Shown here: piece by piece, positions 55,371 to 64,000 of the stretch
How the letters are laid out: every line of letters starts with the position of its first letter
Position numbering within the stretch: position 1 is the stretch's first letter
Source of the DNA: Utricularia gibba
Taxonomy: Eukaryota > Streptophyta > Magnoliopsida > Lamiales > Lentibulariaceae
Assembly (NCBI GenBank): GCA_002189035.1
Contig: NEEC01000011.1
Location: forward strand, 2,418,001-2,482,000
DNA length: 64,000 bases
Direction: 5' to 3'
The notes under the pieces: model-generated
Seen by the model: the letters and a program-made list of their open reading frames with translations, nothing else
Databases searched by the model: none
Told to the model about the DNA's origin: nothing
Made by a program: the position numbers and the translations under genes

Positions 55371-58300
55371 TTATTTCATATCGAGCTTATGAAAAACCTT
55401 CTTCAAAGTGGTCACAGCTTCATCCATCCCAATCCTTTCACGAGGATTCTCTACAGTGCATCTCAAAGCAAGCTCAAGTACACCAGACAAACACTCCAAT
55501 GCTGTCGCAGAAATGGTTTCATCAAGGTCTGCAATCAGCCTAGAGTCGATTATAGAGGCTACTCTCTCAGGAGTTGAATCCCTCACCAGGCTTCTCAATG
55601 ACGAACCGGCAGCAAAGGTCTCATTGCTTGGCTTCATAGCTGTAAACACTTCCATGAGCATTATGCCGTAGCTGTAGACGTCGCAGTTCACAGAGACCAA
55701 TCCTTGAGAGCCATATTCTGAATGAAAGAAAGGAGCTTAGGCCAAGTACATGAAAAAAGGTAAACTTCTGGACACAAGCAGACTCACCAGGTGCAATGTA
55801 GCCTAAGGTTGCAAAAGTATTCGTTTGGGTGAAGCTGATGCTGCCTCCTAATAGCTTTGCGATTCCGAAATCACTCAAGTGTGCAGTCATCTCACAGTCC
55901 AAGAGCACATTGGAGGGCTTTATGTCACAGTGGATGATGGAGGGGAGTTACCATTATGGAGATATTCCAGAGCGCTTGCCACATCAATCATGATGGAGAC
56001 TCTAGTCTTGGTATCCAGGAGATGCTCATCTGAGTAAAGCCATCTCTCAAGGCTACCCTTGGGCATGTACTCCATGACCAGTGCCTTGAATTCTTCATTA
56101 GAGCAAATACCAATGACTTTGCAAAGATTCCGATGGCGAAGGGTCCGGAAAATTTCGCATTCGGTGTCGAAGCTCCTGAACCCTCCTTCCGTCTGTGTGT
56201 TGAAGACCTTGACTGCATAGATCTTGTCTTCGCCAAATTCTCCCTTGTAAACTGATCCGAATCCTCCGGTTCCAAGCAAGTTTTCATCACTGAAACCTGC
56301 AGTTGCTGGAAAAAGATCACGGTATGGAATTCTCATTGGGATTATGCCCACTGGATAATCGTCCTCTGCTTGTGAAGGAACATGGTTCCTTCTGAACTTT
56401 GTGATCACACAGACTGCTAATATCAGAGCCAAGAATAACCCACAAATGACTGGCAGCATGATATATATGTAACCTGTTTTGTGTGGTTTATGAGGTCTAG
56501 CATTTGGACATGGAGGAACATGAAACCGAGGATCGCCACAGAGCCCTGCATTCGACAAAAAAGCGATGTTCGAAAAGTTCTGAAAGGGACCATCAAGTGG
56601 AATCTCACCACTCAAGTTGTTGAAAGATACATCAAAGGATGAAAGCAGCCTGATTTCCTGTAAGGACTTCGGTATGCTGCCTGAAAGACTATTGTGTGAC
56701 AAATCCAATTGTTCCAGGCTCCGAACATCGCCTATGGTTTCTGGGATGTGTCCTTGAAATCTGTTGTGTGATAGAGAAAGATTCACCAGACTTTGCATAT
56801 TTCCAATAGTATCTGGAATACTCCCAGAGAGGTGATTCATTGAAAGATCAAGAATGCTTGCACTCATGAGATTTCCAACAGAGGGAGACAGAGAACCGTT
56901 CAAATAGTTTGTCGATAGATTAAGCTCGAGCAGATTACCAAGCTGCCATAGATTTTCTGGTAGCTCCGACTCCAAGCTGTTATTCTGCATATACAGTTTC
57001 CCAAGCTTACTAGAATTGCTGATGCATGCTGGGATGGCTCCAGTTATTTGATTTCCACCAAGATACATCTCATAACATTTCTGCAGGCCACACACAGCGT
57101 TTGGTAGTGGACCAGTTAGTCTGTTTTGATACAGATATAATCCCTGCAGATTTTGCAAATCCACCAGTGTATTCGGGATTGACCCTGAGAGTTGATTCCG
57201 GCTTAGGCGCAATGACACCAAGCCAGTAAGATTTCCAATCTCAGTCGGAATATCTCCATAGAGATGGCACTCTGAAAGTTGAAGTTCTTGGAGAGTATCC
57301 GAAAGATTGCCCACAGATCTAGGCAATGTTGCAGTAAAAGGATTGCGGTCTAGAATCAAACCTTCTAGATATCTGCATCTTGTCAACTGAGAAATGAAGC
57401 TCAATTCAGTTGAATCATCAACAAAGTTATTCCATTCCAAGTTGAGGAATGTCAAGAATCTAAGATCACCAATGGAGATTGGAACCGTCCCAGACATGAG
57501 ATTATCAGCAAACTCAACAAACCTTAGTTGCGAAGAATTCGAGATAGATTGTGGGAGTTCACCTGTAAACCTGTTGAATGACATGTATATTCCATCAAGG
57601 TTTGGCAAACCACGAAACAAATCAGTTGGGAGATTGCCAGTAAACTCATTTCGCCAACCCGCAAGGGTAGTTAGTGATGATATGTTGAACATCTCATTCG
57701 GAAGCGAACCATGGAACTTGTTATCATCCAGATGAAGAATTCGCAATCTACCAAGGTTTCCAATCTCCCTCGGGATTGTGCCTGCACCCTCAATCACATT
57801 GTTGACATGAATATGAGATTTGATCAAAACATGAAAGTAACTCTAAGGCTGAAGCACAGATGAAAAAAATAGAGACGATTTTGCAGCATGTTCTATGGAA
57901 CACAGCTCAGAGTAGTACCTTCCAGCTGGTTGTGGCCAAGTAATAGCAGCTCAACCTCAGATAAGTTGGTCAGTTCTCTAGGAAAAGGTCCACTGAAACT
58001 GTTGTAAGACAAAGAGGCTATTCGAAGTTTGGAGCATCTAGCAATATTGCGAGGGATTTCTCCTTGGAGCTGATTCTGCGACAAGGCCAACACTTGGAGC
58101 TGTGAGTTACCGGAGCAGATATTGGCCGGAAGTTCCCCTGATAAATTGTTGTAAGTCAGTGCCATGAGCCTTAAGCTGGACACGTTGAGGAGAGTCTCTG
58201 GAATTGGGCCATTCATTTCGTTGTCTTGAAGCGAAAACATCTCGAGTTTGCGAAGATTCCCAATTTCCGCTGGGATTTCTCCTGTTAGATAATTATCTGC

Positions 58301-58846
58301 GAGGCGCAATGTCTCAAGATTGGATGCATTGCCTAGAGAGAGGGGCAAGAAGCCATACAAATCATTAGCCGAAAGAATCAGTAATCGAAGCTTGCCCATG
58401 TTTCCGATCCACGACGGAATCACCCCCCTGAAGCTATTATTCCCCAAATTCAGGGTTTCAAGCATTGATAATCGGGACAATTCCGGGATCAATTCGCCAC
58501 TGAAGTTGTTACTGCTGAGGTCCAGATGTTGAAGAAACGTGAGATTCCCAATTTCAGGAGGCAAATCCCCTGACATCCCCATGCCAGAAAAATTCAAGGA
58601 GATAACTCGGCTATGAATACCACCACAAGTTACCCCAATCCATGCGCAGATGGATGAAGAATCGGACCAATTTGCAGCTGTTTCAGAAGAAACTGCTCTG
58701 GGTTTGAAGGCGGCGACTGCCGATGCGTCTGTTCTGAAGCTCGCTGTCGCGTCTACGCAACAGCAGCTTCCTAGGAACAAAAGTGCCGCTACTAGAAGTG
58801 GAGAAATACAAGAAAACCAGCGAGCAACTGCAGAAGAAGAAGCCAT
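55371..58846 (-). CDS. LRR receptor-like serine/threonine kinase, subfamily XII (At3g47570-like), non-RD; frame broken once
   Basis: Cell-surface receptor kinase of the class that includes EFR, FLS2 and Xa21. Exons on the minus strand: 58846-57919, 57781-55788, 55717-55371; intact about 1089 residues. Signal peptide ([20 protein letters not shown]), N-terminal cap '[18 protein letters not shown]', then more than twenty LRRs of plant type ('LxxLxLxxNxLxGxIP'), a cap '[12 protein letters not shown]', the membrane span '[20 protein letters not shown]', and the kinase. Kinase motifs: glycine loop '[13 protein letters not shown]', 'IYAVKVF' with the ATP lysine, HCD instead of HRD in the catalytic loop (non-RD, typical of immune receptors), 'SDFGIAKLL' and 'YIAPEYGSQG'. 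The frame stops just before HCD. One C appears missing near plus 55938-55945. TATAAAG at 58877-58883 (minus strand) precedes the start. Confidence 0.88.
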
Positions 58847-61812
<2,966 letters not shown>

Positions 61813-62141
61813 GAGTTAAGTTTGGATTCCGTTTAGTAGTAGCTGTAGCAGTGAACTCTCTCTGTCTGATGTCTCCCAGATCAACGGCTTTCATTGTTGT
61901 ATATGATGTAACCATGGTACATGAAACTCAGTTCCCCGGCAGAGTGATTGTTGCTTTTCTTTTGGACTTCACATCTGAAATTAATTGCAAAATAACAATA
62001 TTATTTACTACTGCTTTTCTGATTCTGTGTGATTGGTACATCAGTGTTGGAAGGTTTCTGGGTTGCCTCAGTTATCATGTGCGACAGTAGATGCAGATTT
62101 CTGTATCCTGAATCTTAATGCTGCATGGGCACAGAATCTAT
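61813..62141. other. 3' ends of convergent MSI1 and DUF639 genes
   Basis: The two genes converge across 329 bp. T-rich MSI1 3' UTR sequence is followed by ordinary sequence. No gene seen. Confidence 0.5.
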
Positions 62142-64000
62142 CTAATAAGATCGCTGTTGGCTGGTTTCCATGTCTAGTTTTTGTCTCATCTGGTGATCAT
62201 TCGACTCCTTGTGCTCGTACGGCAGGACGACAACAGGGGCTGCTGGAATCATGTCCCATCTTTCCTTGAGGAGCCTCATGAATGCAACAACCATCTTCCT
62301 CCTGAACTCCAGCTCCCTCGTGAACAGATCAAATATCACAACTCCAGCAATGTACTTGAATGGGATCATGAACAGCACGGCTGCACCGACTAGCAATGCA
62401 ACCGAGACTTCGGTTGTTACCTGGAAGTAGAAACATGAAGAAGAAATGGATTGGATCTTGTTCTGAGTCAGGGGGGAAGAGATGGGTGAATGAATGAGTA
62501 CCTGTGGGTGCCCTGCTAAAAGGATAGAGCGAATTTTGAGGAGGATCACATTGACATTCTGGAGATATTTCTCCATTTCACGCATTGCCTCTTTCAGGGC
62601 AATGATTTTCTGGATTGTGTTGGATGGAGGCTGGTCGAAAATGGTGATTTGTCCGAAAAAACGCCCCAGTCGACCTTGCTCTTTGAGTCCCTTCAGTAAC
62701 AACATGACGCAGGACAGGGATATCAAGCTTATGGGCAAGATATAGGGCAGCAAGTTCCTGATCAAAACCAACACATAACAACGGAAAGGATTGAGCAGGG
62801 GCAAAAAAATGTGTATCAGTCATTTCTGGGATCCGGAAAAAGTACTACCTGGACAAAACCAGATAGGAAAGCCCCAGAAAAGATGCTGTGGCAATAGGAT
62901 CCTCCCAACGCCTTAGTCTTTCAAATGTATGGGCAGCCATAGTGAATGGCAGTACAAGCTCCTGCAAAGGCAAAAATGAAACAGAATATATAGGCCCCTC
63001 TTCATGAAGAAGATGAAAGGACTGAGATTTGAAACCTTGAAAAGGTCGATGTTACTCGGAATTCCTTCGATTGTTGCAGCATCAATGGTTGCTTGAGTTC
63101 TCTCAACCACCCTGTATTTATCTTTGCATGTCATTGCAGCTCTTTCCACCATCGTCATACCAGCTACGACAAGGTTCTTGCTGAGCACAACTCCCCTTTT
63201 AATTGGCATGCTCTTCCAAAAAGCCAGAGAGGCGTTAGTACGCCAAGATGAAGATGCCATCCATTTCCTCAAGTACACACTTCCATCTATATCAAAAACA
63301 TGACTGCTGCTTTCAGGTGTAGGACTAATGGATGTGATCTGAAGTCGGTTTGCTTCATCAACTGATGGTTTCTTGATCATAGGTCCACCCAAAAGTTAAC
63401 TGCAAGAGTTTCAAGAACAGTATCTCCATATGGTGCATTTTCCAAATATGAAAATGGTAGCAACTTTGTTGGATCATCTAAGGTCCTCCGCATGAAATGA
63501 AGTGCTTGAAGTCTAGCAACAGCATTTGCAGTGTAAGTTCTGGCCTTTTCACTCCCTCTCTGAGCACCATACACGTCAAAGACAGACTGATCACCGGCCT
63601 TCGGACCATATTCATTTAGAAATCTGTGGAAAGCTATGACTTCATTGACGAAAGCAAACCAGACATCTCTTCTCATTTCGCTCTTCAAGTCAACGAATTC
63701 AAGAACCAACGGCTCAGAACTGATTGAAATATTCATCAAGAATCCAAAAGACAGAAGAGCAGGATTTAGTGAATACATATGAAGGTAAAAAAATGCTAAC
63801 GGTAAGGTGTAAATGAAACAAAACAAACAAGCGAAGCAATGCAAAGATGAGAAAGTAAGGAAGCTTACTCACTCTAGGCCAGATGAAACAGAGATGGCAG
63901 AATCAAAAACATTTGATCCTAGAGGGCCAACTCTAGTCTTCTCAACTCTTGAATCCTTACGAGAAAGGTCACGTCTGACAGTAGTTCCTTCTCCAACCAA
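62142..64000 (-). CDS. Plant DUF639 protein, 5' part beyond window; frame broken once
   Basis: Exons visible on the minus strand: beyond 64000 to 63873, 63719-63036, 62961-62849, 62757-62502, 62420-62142. Recognisable stretches are 'LVLEFVDLKSEMRRDVWFAF', 'NEVIAFHRFLNEYGPKAGDQ', 'LPFSYLENAPYGDTVLETLA', 'PFTMAAHTFERLRRWEDPIA' and two hydrophobic, probably membrane, segments ('NLLPYILPISLISLSCVMLL', 'VALLVGAAVLFMIPFKYIAG'). The tail is basic and polar. The conserved middle breaks after 'LAVNFWV': the continuation 'GPMIKKPSVDEANRLQ' is one frame over, fitting loss of one G (plus 63385-63386). Function is unknown. DUF639 proteins are plant-specific, about 700 residues, and only their C-terminal 60% is here. 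Confidence 0.78.

Overview
The window is nuclear DNA of a flowering plant, almost certainly a eudicot. Genes carry many short GT-AG introns (about 70-150 bp), plant-only families are present (CAMTA, QWRF, PHT1, DUF3054, plant BAG), and the alternative oxidase is of the AOX2 subtype, which is typical of dicots. Gene density is high: 23 protein-coding genes plus one gene relic in 64 kb, with no recognisable transposable element. That suggests a small, compact genome. I cannot name the species.

Left part (1-26 kb): a PHT1-type phosphate transporter homologue cut by the left edge (-), a peroxisomal enoyl-CoA isomerase (-), an FHA-domain protein (-), a chloroplast ARM-repeat protein (-), organellar release factor PrfB2 (+), a kelch protein (-), a GDSL esterase/lipase (+), the FACT subunit SPT16 (-), a Myb/SANT-like protein (+) and a DOMON-cytochrome b561 protein (+).

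Middle (26-45 kb): ribosomal protein uL18/RPL5 (+), QWRF2-type microtubule protein (+), a PR-1-like CAP protein (-), a BAG co-chaperone (-), peroxisomal malate dehydrogenase (+), a small secreted Pro/Tyr-rich protein (+), ORC4 (+), a DUF3054 plastid membrane protein (+), and an internally deleted relic of a plastid dicarboxylate transporter (-).

Right part (45-64 kb): a CAMTA5/6-like transcription factor (-), AOX2 (+), a non-RD LRR receptor kinase (-), the WD40 histone chaperone MSI1 (+), and a DUF639 protein (-) running off the right edge. Several neighbours are divergent pairs sharing short upstream regions (ARM/PrfB2, kelch/GDSL, SPT16/Myb-like, BAG/MDH, CAMTA/AOX2, RLK/MSI1). No operon-like or multi-gene pathway cluster is evident. 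Two peroxisomal beta-oxidation or glyoxylate functions (enoyl-CoA isomerase, MDH) lie in the window but far apart.

The most striking window-wide signal is a set of ten single frameshifts in nine otherwise conserved genes. Nine of the ten fit loss of one base, usually from a G/C run. This looks more like uncorrected homopolymer errors in a draft assembly than mass gene decay, and it matters for anyone using these gene models. Biologically, the best leads are the phosphate-transporter homologue that lacks four key residues, the transporter relic joining first and last membrane segments, and the 123-bp kelch/GDSL shared promoter with a perfect TGACGTCA site. I found no CRISPR, tRNA, rRNA or clearly novel multi-gene system. 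Exon borders below are my own reading of splice sites and reading frame; each gene's exon sum was checked for frame.
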